Positions 52,001 to 59,938 of a stretch of DNA of 64,000 bases are shown one piece after another (positions within the stretch are counted from its first letter, which is position 1; the number at the start of each line of letters is the position of its first letter). Under the pieces are notes generated by a model. It worked only from the letters and a program-made list of their open reading frames with translations. It did not search any database and was not told the DNA's origin. The DNA is from Planococcus halotolerans. Its GTDB lineage: Bacteria; Bacillota; Bacilli; Bacillales_A; Planococcaceae. The position numbers and the translations under genes were made by a program. Location: contig NZ_QLZR01000001.1 in assembly GCF_003289955.1 (NCBI RefSeq), positions 806,001-870,000 of the forward strand, read 5' to 3'.

Positions 52001-52181
52001 GTTCTTCCTTGACCGACACTTCAAAAATGCCGTTTGCCTGGACTTCCGCTTTGACGACGGAAGTATTTTCACTTAGCGGCTCCAATGCCACTTTGCCCGC
52101 GTCAAAATAAGCCTTGCCTTTTCGGTAAGCAGCCATGCCGCATAATTTTTTTATCCGATAATCGTTCAATAATGTATTCAT
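49041..52181 (-). CDS. SNF2-family DEAD/DEAH helicase with N-terminal SWIM zinc finger (YwqA-like)
   Basis: A 1046-residue ATP-dependent DNA translocase. The SWIM zinc-binding motif is ASCSCPPVGFVSTYCQH (ligands Cys69, Cys71, Cys81, His83). The ATPase core carries motif I ILADDMGLGKTLQS, motif II LFLDEAQAFKN, motif III FALTGTPIENSLDELWSIF and motifs V-VI GGTGLNLTGADTVI and ASRAHRMGQ. It resembles B. subtilis YwqA, linked to DNA repair and transcription recycling. The ATG ending at 52181, after GGAAAGGGTCATTCC, is preferred over one ten codons upstream. It is a single-gene unit. Confidence 0.92.
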   Translation of the reverse strand: MNTLLNDYRIKKLCGMAAYRKGKAYFDAGKVALEPLSENTSVVKAEVQANGIFEVSVKEEQDETIFASCSCPPVGFVSTYCQHIAATLLAINEVQQQELQKTQRLMELFGDKNMRPSKKQLHFDDRPVLEINLLLHSAEAEDGERFFSAKLSAGMDGAVPIRNAGAFLQAVDQGVSYPISPDLTYSREAFSFTTETDALLRELMKINGAVTGRGRIIIPASSWDTLVKLLAEIPSVNIGHKGRIYRGLRFDTDLPLIFRFEAAGNAGYLLTAEGLEQITVMKSYGLAISGGAFVKLPPDDCRRLEELKELMEGSAELEITPAQGDYFMESVIPGLERLGEVHMAAAVTGRLEETPLSAKLYLDRIRNRLLAGVEFHYGQLVINPCEEAEDEIRHLPGVRRQRAKEERIMELMKNSLFTQTDGGFYMQDEEAEYDFLFHTIPQLEELMQVYATTAVKMRVQKNYLGPKVKVEVKERTDWLAFKLEPGEIPEAEIRLVLAALKEKRKYYRIPNGTLLSLETPEFIALNDLMLELGNEEQWFGDEIRLPLIQGLQLVTSLEESELLDPGADFAKLLQNLSNPEEVGFEIPEPLAEVLRDYQKAGFNWLKALAKYRFGGILADDMGLGKTLQSIAFIQSELAEIRRRKAPVLIVAPSSLTYNWLEEFAKFTPDINAVIIDGNKTRRTKRFAENEEADVLITSYPSLRMDGALYKGKTFHTLFLDEAQAFKNPVTQTAKAVKAIEADYRFALTGTPIENSLDELWSIFHVVFPELLPNRMRFAEMRRTSIAKRVRPFILRRVKQDVLKELPDKVETLQFSELYPAQKKYYAAYLAELKQEALKHLNKDSLQKNRIKILAGLTRLRQLCCHPSLFVEDYQGGSAKFDQLMEIVESSRMAGRRVLVFSQFTQMLQLIGNRLTREGRPYFYLDGQTPPQERVEMCSRFNEGEGDLFLISLKAGGTGLNLTGADTVILYDLWWNPAVEQQAASRAHRMGQQHTVQVIRMVAKGTIEEKITELQEKKKNLIDEVIQSGQEPLAAMTEDDIRELLMI

Positions 52182-52270
52182 GGAATGACCCTTTCCCGCA
52201 CACGCTTGCATTTACTCTCCATTATCGCTAATAAAACCGGTTTGGTACAATCGAACTGATGGCCTATAAA

Positions 52271-52305
52271 AGAAAACACCGCTCCCGCCTAAAGGCGAAG
52301 CGGCA
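52271..52305 (-). terminator. Rho-independent terminator after the GGDEF gene
   Basis: On minus CCGCTTCGCC pairs with GGCGGGAGCGG around TTTA, followed by TGTTTTC. Confidence 0.88.
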
Positions 52306-52313
52306 AGTATTCA

Positions 52314-53429
52314 TCAGATAATATAGTTATAACTCCGATTATGCTGAATTTGATTTTTGCCGTTCCGCTTCGCATCATATAGATACGCATCCGCCTTTTT
52401 GAAAAAATAGCTTTTTGGCAGGCCCGGATAGTAATTTTGCAGCCCGGCGCTGATCGTGACGCTTCCACCAGCGATTTCGGGATGTTTTAATTCGGCTACC
52501 GCTCTGCGCATTTCCTCTAGAAGTTTCAATGTCTCTTCGAAGGATTTTTCTGTAAAAATAACGGCAAATTCTTCTCCGCCGTAACGCGCAACGACATCAT
52601 GGACACCGGCTTTTTCCGATAGGATTCCCGCAACATGCTTCAGCACCGAATCGCCGGTACTGTGGCCGAAATTATCATTGATGCTCTTGAAATTATCGAT
52701 ATCCAATACCGCCAATTGGAGCTGCATCCCCGACCCTTCCACCTGCTGGACCAGTGTATCCAAATAATTCTGGAAAGTTTTATGATTATAGAGACCCGTC
52801 AGTGCATCCGTCTTCGACAGCCGCTCCATGACCCGATTCTGAATAAGCAGTTCTTCTTCTTTTTCCACCGCTTGTCTAAGTATCGAAAGCATTTCCGTTC
52901 CTCTTTCAATGACTGCGAGATAAACGATAAAACCGGCTACCAGAATAAACAAATACGCAAAATATTCATAAGGCGTCATTGCTGCCCGACTGTCTTCGCT
53001 AATAAGGTAAATAATCAGAAGAGCCACGAAATTTGTCAGGAAACTGATGGTCAGCTTGAATTTCTTAAGGTAGATCAAAGAAATCGCCATCGGCAAAAGC
53101 AAAGTCATCTGAAGCCCCGGCAGCCCTGGATTCGAAAGAATCATAACAACTGCAATAAGGGTCCCGGCGAAAAAGAGGATATAAGGATTGAAAATCTTTA
53201 ATACCCTGACCATGAACCAGGAAATGAAGATGATTGCGATGATGAAGCTGGTCGGCCAGATCATACGCAATGAGATATAGTCTTCTATATAATAGGAATA
53301 ATAAAAAACCGTGACAATCAGACCGACTAATTGGCCCCCGATTGCAACTATAGCCAGCAAGCCATAAAAATAAAGGATTTTCTTTGCCCAATATTCATAA
53401 TCCAAACCGATCTGGTTCGCCTTTTCCAT
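52314..53429 (-). CDS. Membrane-bound diguanylate cyclase (GGDEF domain)
   Basis: A 371-residue protein. About six membrane helices fill residues 15-185, followed by a short coiled linker (ERGTEMLSILRQAVEKEEELL) and a GGDEF domain of about 165 residues. The active-site loop reads ARYGGEEFAVIF (GGEEF, catalytically competent), and LTGLYNHKTFQNYLD and VLDIDNFKSINDNFGHSTGD carry the metal and GTP contacts. It should make c-di-GMP from two GTP in response to a membrane-sensed signal. An EAL protein at 22194 may be its counterpart. Confidence 0.93.
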   Translation of the reverse strand: MEKANQIGLDYEYWAKKILYFYGLLAIVAIGGQLVGLIVTVFYYSYYIEDYISLRMIWPTSFIIAIIFISWFMVRVLKIFNPYILFFAGTLIAVVMILSNPGLPGLQMTLLLPMAISLIYLKKFKLTISFLTNFVALLIIYLISEDSRAAMTPYEYFAYLFILVAGFIVYLAVIERGTEMLSILRQAVEKEEELLIQNRVMERLSKTDALTGLYNHKTFQNYLDTLVQQVEGSGMQLQLAVLDIDNFKSINDNFGHSTGDSVLKHVAGILSEKAGVHDVVARYGGEEFAVIFTEKSFEETLKLLEEMRRAVAELKHPEIAGGSVTISAGLQNYYPGLPKSYFFKKADAYLYDAKRNGKNQIQHNRSYNYII

Positions 53430-53844
53430 GTAGTTCCCACTTCCGCAATTTTTTCTTCTCTTTATTCCTATTCTATCAGGAAGCAGCAGGAATAATATAC
53501 TACTATTAAGATATTATTTATAATGAAGTTCTGCTCAATCCCTTTCTGTATACCATAGAATTTAACAACTATCTAAAAAAATCGAAGTCTTCTCGCAATT
53601 CCCTTTCTTAACCCATATACAAATTAAAACGAACAACTCTGAAAAATTCGGATATTTATGCTTCCGACGGAAGGATGAATCATCATTAGCTATGTGGTTC
53701 TTTTATTAGGACCAATAAGTAAAATTGAAAATTGATTCTGTGTACTCACTCCGCCATACAAATGGCGTTTTTTGTTGCCGTAAAGCTTTAATGGTTTACG
53801 CAATATAGGAAATATTACAAGCACTTTACAAAGGGGGAAGAAAT
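53430..53844. other. Intergenic region with an orphan plus-strand terminator
   Basis: No complete gene is seen. CGCCAT-ACAA-ATGGCG followed by a T run (53752-53774) is a terminator pointing rightwards with no gene before it. CTTCCG-A-CGGAAG (53661-53673) is a short palindrome upstream. Codons just before the terminator read SYVVLLLGPISKIEN then stop, resembling the tail of a lost membrane protein. Confidence 0.5.
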
Positions 53845-53869
53845 GTTTGAGTGATTGTTAGCCGGGAAG
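53845..53869 (+). promoter_or_regulatory. Candidate sigma-B promoter of the GsiB-like gene
   Basis: GTTTGA (53845-53850) and GGGAAG (53864-53869) are 13 bp apart, close to the sigma-B consensus GTTTAA-N13-15-GGGTAT, 44 bp before the start codon. GsiB of B. subtilis is a sigma-B regulon member. Confidence 0.65.
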
Positions 53870-53913
53870 AACAGTTAATGTAACACCCAATACTATCAAA
53901 GGAGGAGTTAGAA

Positions 53914-54276
53914 ATGGCAGACAATAACAATAACAACAAAATGAGTCGCGAAGAAGCTGGACGTCTTGGTGGAGAAGCGACTGCGAACAGCCATGGACAA
54001 GAATTCTACGAAGATATTGGGGAAAAAGGCGGAGAGGCCACTTCACAGAACCATGATAAAGGGTTCTATGAAGATATTGGCCAAAAAGGTGGACAAGCCA
54101 CTTCCCAAAACCAAGGCAGCGATTTCTATGAAGAAATCGGTTCCAAAGGTGGAGAGAACAGCAACAGTGGCGGAAACAACTCCGGAGGCAATAATTCCGG
54201 GGGCAACAAGATGAGCCGCGAAGAAGCCGGCCGCAAAGGCGGAAAAAATAGCCACAGCGGAGGCAACAATTCGTAA
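53914..54276 (+). CDS. GsiB-like general stress protein (KGG repeats)
   Basis: A 120-residue, very hydrophilic protein of KGG-type repeats. It opens KMSREEAGRLGGEATANSHG, continues with three repeats of about 20 residues built on FYEDIGEKGGEATSQNHDKG, then a Gly/Asn/Ser-rich linker, and closes with a second MSREEAGRKGGKNSHSGG. The repeats match B. subtilis GsiB, a LEA-like protein induced by heat, salt, ethanol and starvation, thought to protect cell components on drying. The ribosome binding site AAAGGAGGAGTTAGAA is strong and a sigma-B-like promoter lies upstream. Confidence 0.92.
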   Translation: MADNNNNNKMSREEAGRLGGEATANSHGQEFYEDIGEKGGEATSQNHDKGFYEDIGQKGGQATSQNQGSDFYEEIGSKGGENSNSGGNNSGGNNSGGNKMSREEAGRKGGKNSHSGGNNS

Positions 54277-54300
54277 GCGCTTATTGTGTAACAGGAAATT

Positions 54301-54327
54301 GGAGGGCAAATTGCCCTCCTTTTTCTT
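54301..54327 (+). terminator. Rho-independent terminator after the GsiB-like gene
   Basis: GGAGGGCAA and TTGCCCTCC are perfect arms with an AT centre, followed by TTTTTCTT. Confidence 0.93.
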
Positions 54328-54383
54328 ATGGATTTTTCTATACAATGAAAATCAGCTCTTATATAGTAGAAGCAGGTGATCTT

Positions 54384-55145
54384 ATGAAAACAAAACTCTA
54401 TGTCAATTCGGCAAATTTTACAGCCGGTCTTACCATGAAAGATGCTGACGAATTCGAACTTAATAATATGGCGCTCCATGCCTGCGAAAATCCTTCGCTG
54501 ATTGTGGAAAATCGCAGAAAACTGGCGGATTTCCTCGGTCTCAATTTGACCAATTTCGTGTGCGCCAACCAGACACACAGTGCTAACTTTTATCGTGTCG
54601 AGGCCGCAGACAAAGGACGCGGCTCCACTGATACCGAGCATGCTGTTGCGGATACCGATGCATTATACAGCTATGAAACCGATGTTCTTCTATGTACATT
54701 CGCAGCCGATTGCGTGCCGGTCCTTTTGTACAATGAAACCAAAGGACTCATCGGAGCCGTACATTCCGGCTGGCAAGGCACCATCAAAGAAGTGACGTTA
54801 AAGCTTTTCGAACACTTGAAGCAAGAGGAAGACTGCAATCCGGAAGATTTCCATGTCCAGATTGGTGCTGCGTTGAACCAGGAAAAATTTGAAGTGGATG
54901 AAGATGTTTATTTGAAATTCAAAGCACTCGGCTATGCTGACGAATTCATGTACCATAACGTGGAAACCGGCAAATACCATATCGATAACCAGTTGACCGT
55001 CAAAAAACAATGTGAACTGGCAGGAATTCCTACGGGCAATATTTCAATCGATCAGACATGTACGTATATGAACCCCGAAGGATTTTCCTATCGCGAAGAC
55101 AAAAAAAGCGGCCGGCATATGGGCTTTATCGTTCGAAGAGCTTAA
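54384..55145 (+). CDS. PgeF/YlmD-like purine nucleoside phosphorylase (laccase domain)
   Basis: A 253-residue member of the DUF152/laccase-domain family. The zinc-binding triad is visible: histidine in CANQTHSANFY, cysteine in FAADCVPVLLYN and histidine in GAVHSGWQGTIKE. Family members are multi-specific purine nucleoside phosphorylases or adenosine deaminases, and one branch edits peptidoglycan precursors (PgeF). The ATG at 54384 follows CAGGTGATCTT; the frame extends upstream without support. It is a single-gene unit. In many Bacilli ylmD sits in the division cluster, so this may be an extra paralogue. Confidence 0.88.
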   Translation: MKTKLYVNSANFTAGLTMKDADEFELNNMALHACENPSLIVENRRKLADFLGLNLTNFVCANQTHSANFYRVEAADKGRGSTDTEHAVADTDALYSYETDVLLCTFAADCVPVLLYNETKGLIGAVHSGWQGTIKEVTLKLFEHLKQEEDCNPEDFHVQIGAALNQEKFEVDEDVYLKFKALGYADEFMYHNVETGKYHIDNQLTVKKQCELAGIPTGNISIDQTCTYMNPEGFSYREDKKSGRHMGFIVRRA

Positions 55146-55173
55146 GCGATATACCGCTCAAGCTCTTTTTTGG
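55137..55173 (+). terminator. Rho-independent terminator after the PgeF-like gene
   Basis: AGAGCTT-AAGCG pairs with CGCT-CAAGCTCT around ATATAC and is followed by TTTTTT; the 5' arm covers the stop codon. Confidence 0.88.
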
Positions 55174-55188
55174 TTTGATTTATGCTGG

Positions 55189-55240
55189 AACGCCCGTATC
55201 GGTGTGCTAATCGCCCACAAAAAATTTTAATCGCCCGCAA
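55189..55240 (+). repeat. Family A repeat array (20-21-bp period)
   Basis: AACG at 55189 is followed by ATCG at 55210 and 55230. The array lies between two convergent genes, just before the ggt terminator. Confidence 0.75.
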
Positions 55241-55256
55241 GATTTCAACCAAACAC

Positions 55257-55300
55257 CAAAAAGGCTTGAGAGCCAATAACTTAACTCCCAAGCCTTCCCA
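55257..55300 (-). terminator. Rho-independent terminator after ggt
   Basis: On minus AAGGCTTG pairs with CAAGCCTT around a 23-base loop, followed by TTTGG. It occupies the hairpin position of the family A element. Confidence 0.8.
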
Positions 55301-55315
55301 AGATTAATCCATATT

Positions 55316-57034
55316 TCACTCTTCAGGCGGCTCATCCGGTCCTGCCGCTTCCCCCGGACGAGGTGAATCAGCTGCTCCATACGTATGCCCGGTTTCCGGA
55401 TCAATCAAAATGGCCTGAACATCACCCACACGGGTATCCGCCGTCACTTCCGTATAGCTTCGGTCCAATTCGTATCCGAGTTCCGTCAATTTCTCCATCG
55501 CTTCGTCATTAATGCCGTCTTCCCATTGGATTTTCAAATCCGGCGTAATGTAAATTCGCGGTTCCTGAATCGCTTCCTTCAAATCCATTTTGTACTCAAC
55601 AACATTTAATAACACTTGAAGAACGGATGCAACAATCGTTGTCGCGCCTGGCGAGCCAAGTGTAAAGAATGGCTTGCCTTCATGGAAAACGATGGTCGGC
55701 GCTTTGGAGCTGATGGCGTATTTCTTCGCATTCGGTTCATTTTTCGTTCCCGGTTCAGGATTAAAATCGGTCAAATCATTATTCAACAGGAATCCGTAGC
55801 CCGGCACCATAATGCCTGAACCGAAAATCCGCTCAATCGACGATGTGCAGGCCGCTATATTACCCCAGCGGTCAACCGCTGTGAAATGCGTTGTTTCCAT
55901 TCCTTCCTCGTAATGCACACCATGCAGTTTATTGGTGGAATCCCTCTCCTCGTAATCCCATGGATTGCCTTCTTTCACCTTTTTCAAGCGTTCATCAAAG
56001 CTGATACGGTTTCTGCGTTCTTCTATATATTTCGGATGGAAAAGCCCTTCCATCGGAATATCAATAAATTCCGGATCACCCATATACGCTTCTTTGTCCG
56101 CTAAAGTCAGCCGCATGACTTCGCTTAAAAGATGATATTTTTCCCAAGAATGGGGATGATGTTTTTCAATTTCAAAGGGTTCTAGTATTTTCAGCATTTG
56201 TGCAATGCTGAATCCGCCGACATTCGGAGGCGGCGGAAAGGCAAGATCAAGTTCTTTGTACGTACTCCAAAGCGGCTCTCGAATAGCCACTTTATAATTC
56301 TGTACATCTTCTTTCGTCATCAGGCCGCCATGGCTTTCAATCGTTTCAAGTATGGCATCAGCAATTTCGCCTTCATAGACGGCATTGAAGCCCTGTTTTT
56401 TTATAATCTTCAATGTTTTCGCCAAATCAGGCTGCCGGATTTTGTCTCCTTCTTTCAATGGCTTGCCGTTTGGCACGAAGACTTTCTTTGTTTCTTCGCC
56501 CATTCTGTCTTTAAACTGCTCAATCGTTCTTTCCCATAACGAATTTACCTCAAATTCATTTTCAGCCAGCTCGATCGCAGGATCCACCAGCCGTTCCAGC
56601 GGCATAGATCCATATCTTTCATGCGCTTCGCCCATCATCTTCAGAATACCCGGCACGCCTACAGCCTTGGCACTGGTGGAACGTTCATCAAAAGGAACCG
56701 CTTCGCCCTCTTCATTGACGAAAAGTTCCGGCGTCACTTCGGAAGGTGCTTGGCTATGGCCATCGATGACGATTGTTTTCTTGCTTTCATTGTCATAATG
56801 AATCAGGAAACCGCCCGCAGCGATCCCGGTATTCATCCCTTCAACTACAGACAGCGCAAATTGGATGGCGATAATGGCATCGATTGCATTGCCGCCATCT
56901 TCGAGTACCTGTTCCCCAATTTCCGTCGCTTCTTTTATCGCACTCGCTGCCATGCCGTATTTAGCAGCTGCCGTTTCATCCTGCGACATATGCTTATGCG
57001 CTTTTTGATTCTGTATAATTTTCTGCAGATCCAT
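55316..57034 (-). CDS. ggt: Gamma-glutamyltransferase family protein
   Basis: A 572-residue Ntn hydrolase that would self-cleave into two subunits and hydrolyse or transfer gamma-glutamyl groups from glutathione or related peptides. The autocatalytic threonine is in EGMETTHFTAVDRWGN (about residue 380), and LLNNDLTDFNP, SSKAPTIVFHEGKPFFTLGSPGATTI and the N-terminal GMAASAIKEATEIGEQVLEDGGNAIDA are family blocks. No signal peptide is seen at the N-terminus, so unlike secreted GGT it seems cytoplasmic or acts on an unusual substrate. The ribosome binding site is AGAGGTGAAGAACG. Confidence 0.9.
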   Translation of the reverse strand: MDLQKIIQNQKAHKHMSQDETAAAKYGMAASAIKEATEIGEQVLEDGGNAIDAIIAIQFALSVVEGMNTGIAAGGFLIHYDNESKKTIVIDGHSQAPSEVTPELFVNEEGEAVPFDERSTSAKAVGVPGILKMMGEAHERYGSMPLERLVDPAIELAENEFEVNSLWERTIEQFKDRMGEETKKVFVPNGKPLKEGDKIRQPDLAKTLKIIKKQGFNAVYEGEIADAILETIESHGGLMTKEDVQNYKVAIREPLWSTYKELDLAFPPPPNVGGFSIAQMLKILEPFEIEKHHPHSWEKYHLLSEVMRLTLADKEAYMGDPEFIDIPMEGLFHPKYIEERRNRISFDERLKKVKEGNPWDYEERDSTNKLHGVHYEEGMETTHFTAVDRWGNIAACTSSIERIFGSGIMVPGYGFLLNNDLTDFNPEPGTKNEPNAKKYAISSKAPTIVFHEGKPFFTLGSPGATTIVASVLQVLLNVVEYKMDLKEAIQEPRIYITPDLKIQWEDGINDEAMEKLTELGYELDRSYTEVTADTRVGDVQAILIDPETGHTYGAADSPRPGEAAGPDEPPEE

Positions 57035-57147
57035 CGTTCTTCACCTCTTTTGTGATGGTTAAGCTCTCACATGATTTATATACGTATTTCCCTCCTGTTT
57101 ACCCGATTTTATCCGCTTTAAATTCACCTTTTTATTACAATTAGAAA

Positions 57148-57180
57148 ACCGGCTGAGACCTGAAGAGGTCCCGCCGGATC
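57148..57180 (-). terminator. Terminator after thiW
   Basis: On minus CCGGC-GGGACCT and AGGTCTC-AGCCGG pair around CTTC, followed by TTTTC. Confidence 0.85.
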
Positions 57181-57197
57181 GTTAGTAGTTCATCTGT

Positions 57198-57686
57198 TCA
57201 ATACAATAATTCCTTCGCTTTTGTTTTTTCCAATCTGTATACCAGCACTACACCCAATATCGCCCCGCTGATACTCGATACAAGAAACGGCGGCATGAAG
57301 AATAGCGCTGCGGTTTCAGTGCCCATCAACAATTTGGCATACGGCACTGCAATCAATGATGCGATGATGCCGGTCCCGATGATTTCGCCCGCTGCCGCCA
57401 GTCCGATGCGCCCGGACATTTTATATAGTAATCCGGCAAGCAATGCGCCGATCATGCCTCCCGGAAATGCCAACAGCGATCCTGTGCCTGTCAGCACCCG
57501 TACGACACCTGTGACGAAGGCTATCGTTACGGCAGGGATGGGCCCGAAAAGTACAGCCGCGATGACATTGATGGCGTGCTGGATTGGATAAGCGCGTGCT
57601 ATTCCTGCCGGAAACGATACAAACGCCGAACCTGCGACCGCCAGTGCCACGAACATTGACATTACGACAAGCTTTTTTGTTTTCAT
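57198..57686 (-). CDS. thiW: ThiW, thiazole-specific energy-coupling-factor S component
   Basis: A 162-residue membrane protein with five to six helices. GSAFVSFPAGIARAYPIQHAINVIAAVLFGP near the N-terminus is the ThiW signature. ThiW acts as the substrate-binding subunit of an ECF transporter importing hydroxyethylthiazole, using shared ATPase modules encoded elsewhere. It overlaps thiE by 4 bp and is the last gene of the TPP-riboswitch operon, where ThiM uses the imported thiazole. Confidence 0.93.
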   Translation of the reverse strand: MKTKKLVVMSMFVALAVAGSAFVSFPAGIARAYPIQHAINVIAAVLFGPIPAVTIAFVTGVVRVLTGTGSLLAFPGGMIGALLAGLLYKMSGRIGLAAAGEIIGTGIIASLIAVPYAKLLMGTETAALFFMPPFLVSSISGAILGVVLVYRLEKTKAKELLY

Positions 57687-58336
57687 ATCAATACCCCTTT
57701 ATATGAATTCTTGAAGTGCGCGATTTGCAAAGCGATATCGTCAGCCCCTGACAGCGCCGAAATGACTGCCACACCAGAAGCTCCCGCCTGCCAGACAGCT
57801 GGGGCATTTTGCGGTGTGATTCCACCAATGCCGAAGACTGGTATGTGCGGAAATTGACCGATGACTTCTTCGATGCCGACTGTGCCTGCCGGACGTTTGG
57901 CATCCGCTTTCGACCGCGTACCGTATACAGGACCCATGCCAAGATAATCTGCACCGGCATCGATGGCAATCCTTGCTTCTTCGAGTGAATGAACGGAAAC
58001 ACCCAACATTTTTTCCTTGCCGATCAGCGCCCGCACCTGCCCGCAATCCATGTCTTCCTGTCCTATATGAATACCATCAGCACCGACTGCTAACGCCAAG
58101 TCGACATCATCATTGATTAAGAAAGGTATTTGATATTGGGTGCATAACTCCTGGCATTTTTCCGCAAACTCCACCAAGTTTTGCCCCCGCAAAGCTCCAG
58201 TTCCTTTTTCACGAAGCTGGAAATGGGTGATGCCTCCTTTTAAAGCTTCTTCCAATACTTTTAAAGGATCTTTTCCTGAAGCATTCTGCGTGCCCATAAT
58301 GAAATAGACAGAAGGTTTATTGAACAAATTGCACAT
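57683..58336 (-). CDS. thiE: Thiamine-phosphate synthase
   Basis: A 217-residue TIM-barrel enzyme joining hydroxymethylpyrimidine diphosphate and thiazole phosphate to thiamine phosphate. GITHFQLREKGTGAL and FLINDDVDLALAVGADGIHIGQEDM bind the pyrimidine; YLGMGPVYGTRSKADA and VFGIGGITPQNAPAVWQAGASGVAVISAL bind the phosphates. The ATG ending at 58336 overlaps the thiD end by 20 bp and is very close to GGAAGGGG; a TTG three codons later is better spaced and may be the real start. Confidence 0.94.
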   Translation of the reverse strand: MCNLFNKPSVYFIMGTQNASGKDPLKVLEEALKGGITHFQLREKGTGALRGQNLVEFAEKCQELCTQYQIPFLINDDVDLALAVGADGIHIGQEDMDCGQVRALIGKEKMLGVSVHSLEEARIAIDAGADYLGMGPVYGTRSKADAKRPAGTVGIEEVIGQFPHIPVFGIGGITPQNAPAVWQAGASGVAVISALSGADDIALQIAHFKNSYKGVLI

Positions 58337-59150
58337 CCCCTTCCGTTGTAAATTGGCGGAAAGCGGCATGGTTGGTCGGGCCGTGTCCTGCACCAATATG
58401 CAATTGATGCGTAAGAGCCGCCTGGATAAAGCGTTTTGCCGTCACCAAAGCTTCCGGCAATGTCTGCCCTTTAGCCAATTCAGCTGTTAAAGCCGCTGAA
58501 AATGTACAGCCGGTGCCGTGCGTCTGTTGCGTTTGTATGCGCACAGAACGCAGCACAAATGATTCACCGTTCTGATCGAGGCAATAATCTTCTGCAATCA
58601 GCGGATTGTTGGCATGTCCTCCTTTGATGACAACGGCTTTCGCTCCAAAAGCGAGAATCGCTTCAGCCGCTCTTTTTCTGTCTGCTGCATCATGGATTTC
58701 CATGCCGCTCAGCATTTCCGCTTCCGGGATATTCGGCGTGATGACCGCTGACAATGGTAATAGTAATGTCCGCATTGCCTCGAGTGCTTCTTCCTGCAGC
58801 AACGTTGCGCCGCCTTTTGCAATCATCACCGGATCCACGACAAGATTATGCCAACCGTGTCTTTCGATTCCGGCCGCCGTTTCAGCTATGATTTCAGCGT
58901 CGAAGAGCATTCCTGTTTTCACTGCCTTAATGGCAAAATCCGCTCCGATTGCATCAATCTGTGCTTTCACTGCTCCAACAGGCATGGGATAGACCCCGTG
59001 CACGCCGCATGTATTCTGCGCCGTTACCACTGTAATGGCCGATGTACCGAAAACGCCGAGCTCCTGGAATGTCTTTATATCCGCCTGTATGCCCGCTCCG
59101 CCGCCGGAATCCGAACCGGCAATCGTCAATACCTGCTTGATCGCTGCCAC
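58317..59150 (-). CDS. thiD: Hydroxymethylpyrimidine/phosphomethylpyrimidine kinase
   Basis: A 277-residue ribokinase-family enzyme phosphorylating the pyrimidine moiety of thiamine twice. [20 protein letters not shown] and the C-terminal [19 protein letters not shown] (anion hole and catalytic aspartate region) are diagnostic; [12 protein letters not shown] and VVIKGGH are also conserved. A GTG start ending at 59150 lies inside thiM (25-bp overlap). It serves both salvage of free pyrimidine from TenA and de novo synthesis. Confidence 0.95.
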   Translation of the reverse strand: MAAIKQVLTIAGSDSGGGAGIQADIKTFQELGVFGTSAITVVTAQNTCGVHGVYPMPVGAVKAQIDAIGADFAIKAVKTGMLFDAEIIAETAAGIERHGWHNLVVDPVMIAKGGATLLQEEALEAMRTLLLPLSAVITPNIPEAEMLSGMEIHDAADRKRAAEAILAFGAKAVVIKGGHANNPLIAEDYCLDQNGESFVLRSVRIQTQQTHGTGCTFSAALTAELAKGQTLPEALVTAKRFIQAALTHQLHIGAGHGPTNHAAFRQFTTEGDVQFVQ

Positions 59151-59938
59151 AGTACATCCACTCCTTCCCCTTTTTCAAAGTCGAAGCCGTCTTCTTCAAT
59201 TTCCATGCCGAATAAAACATCCAGGAATGTGTCGCGGAAACTGCCGGGTCCTTCCGAAGATGCCGCTGCTTTTTCACCGGCTGCCCCGTAAAACTTGAGA
59301 CCTTCAATCACCGCAGTTGTTGGATCGTCAGGAGATACTGCCGTGAAAGCGGCTGTTACAGCACTGAGCAGGCAGCCCATTCCGGTTACCGAACCCATCA
59401 TCGGGTCGCCGCCTGTAATCTTCTCCACCCGCGAACCGTCGGCCACAATATCGGTCTCGCCTGTCACCGCCACAACCAAGTTATATTCTTTTGCCACTCG
59501 AGTCGCCAGTTCCACCAGGTCGATATTGCCTTCCCCGGCATCGACACCTTTAGACGCCCATTCCACGCCGCCGATTGCGGCAAGTTCACCCGCGTTGCAG
59601 CGTAGCACACTGACATCAATTTCCGTTAAAAGCTTCTGCACGGCTTCTCTCCGAAAAGCGGTTGCTCCTGCTCCCACCGGATCCAAAACCACCGGGATCT
59701 TTTCCTTATTCGCTCTTTTCCCGGCAAGTACCATGCTGTCCAGCGTGTCTTTATTCAACGTTCCAATATTTAATGACAAGGCGCGTGAAATGGCGACAAG
59801 TTCTTCCACTTCCTCTTGTGCCTCGCCCATGATCGGAGAAGCGCCGATTGCGAGCAGGCCGTTCGCCTGGAAATTTGAGACGACGTGATTGGTGATGCAA
59901 TGGATGATCGGGTTTTCGCTGCGGATTTTATTGATCAT
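59126..59938 (-). CDS. thiM: Hydroxyethylthiazole kinase
   Basis: A 270-residue kinase phosphorylating the thiazole alcohol for thiamine salvage. [45 protein letters not shown], the cysteine-containing [14 protein letters not shown] and [17 protein letters not shown] are the family's conserved blocks. I chose the ATG ending at 59938, six bases after AGGTG, although a GTG three codons upstream is possible. It overlaps tenA by 11 bp and thiD by 25 bp. Confidence 0.95.
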   Translation of the reverse strand: MINKIRSENPIIHCITNHVVSNFQANGLLAIGASPIMGEAQEEVEELVAISRALSLNIGTLNKDTLDSMVLAGKRANKEKIPVVLDPVGAGATAFRREAVQKLLTEIDVSVLRCNAGELAAIGGVEWASKGVDAGEGNIDLVELATRVAKEYNLVVAVTGETDIVADGSRVEKITGGDPMMGSVTGMGCLLSAVTAAFTAVSPDDPTTAVIEGLKFYGAAGEKAAASSEGPGSFRDTFLDVLFGMEIEEDGFDFEKGEGVDVLWQRSSRY

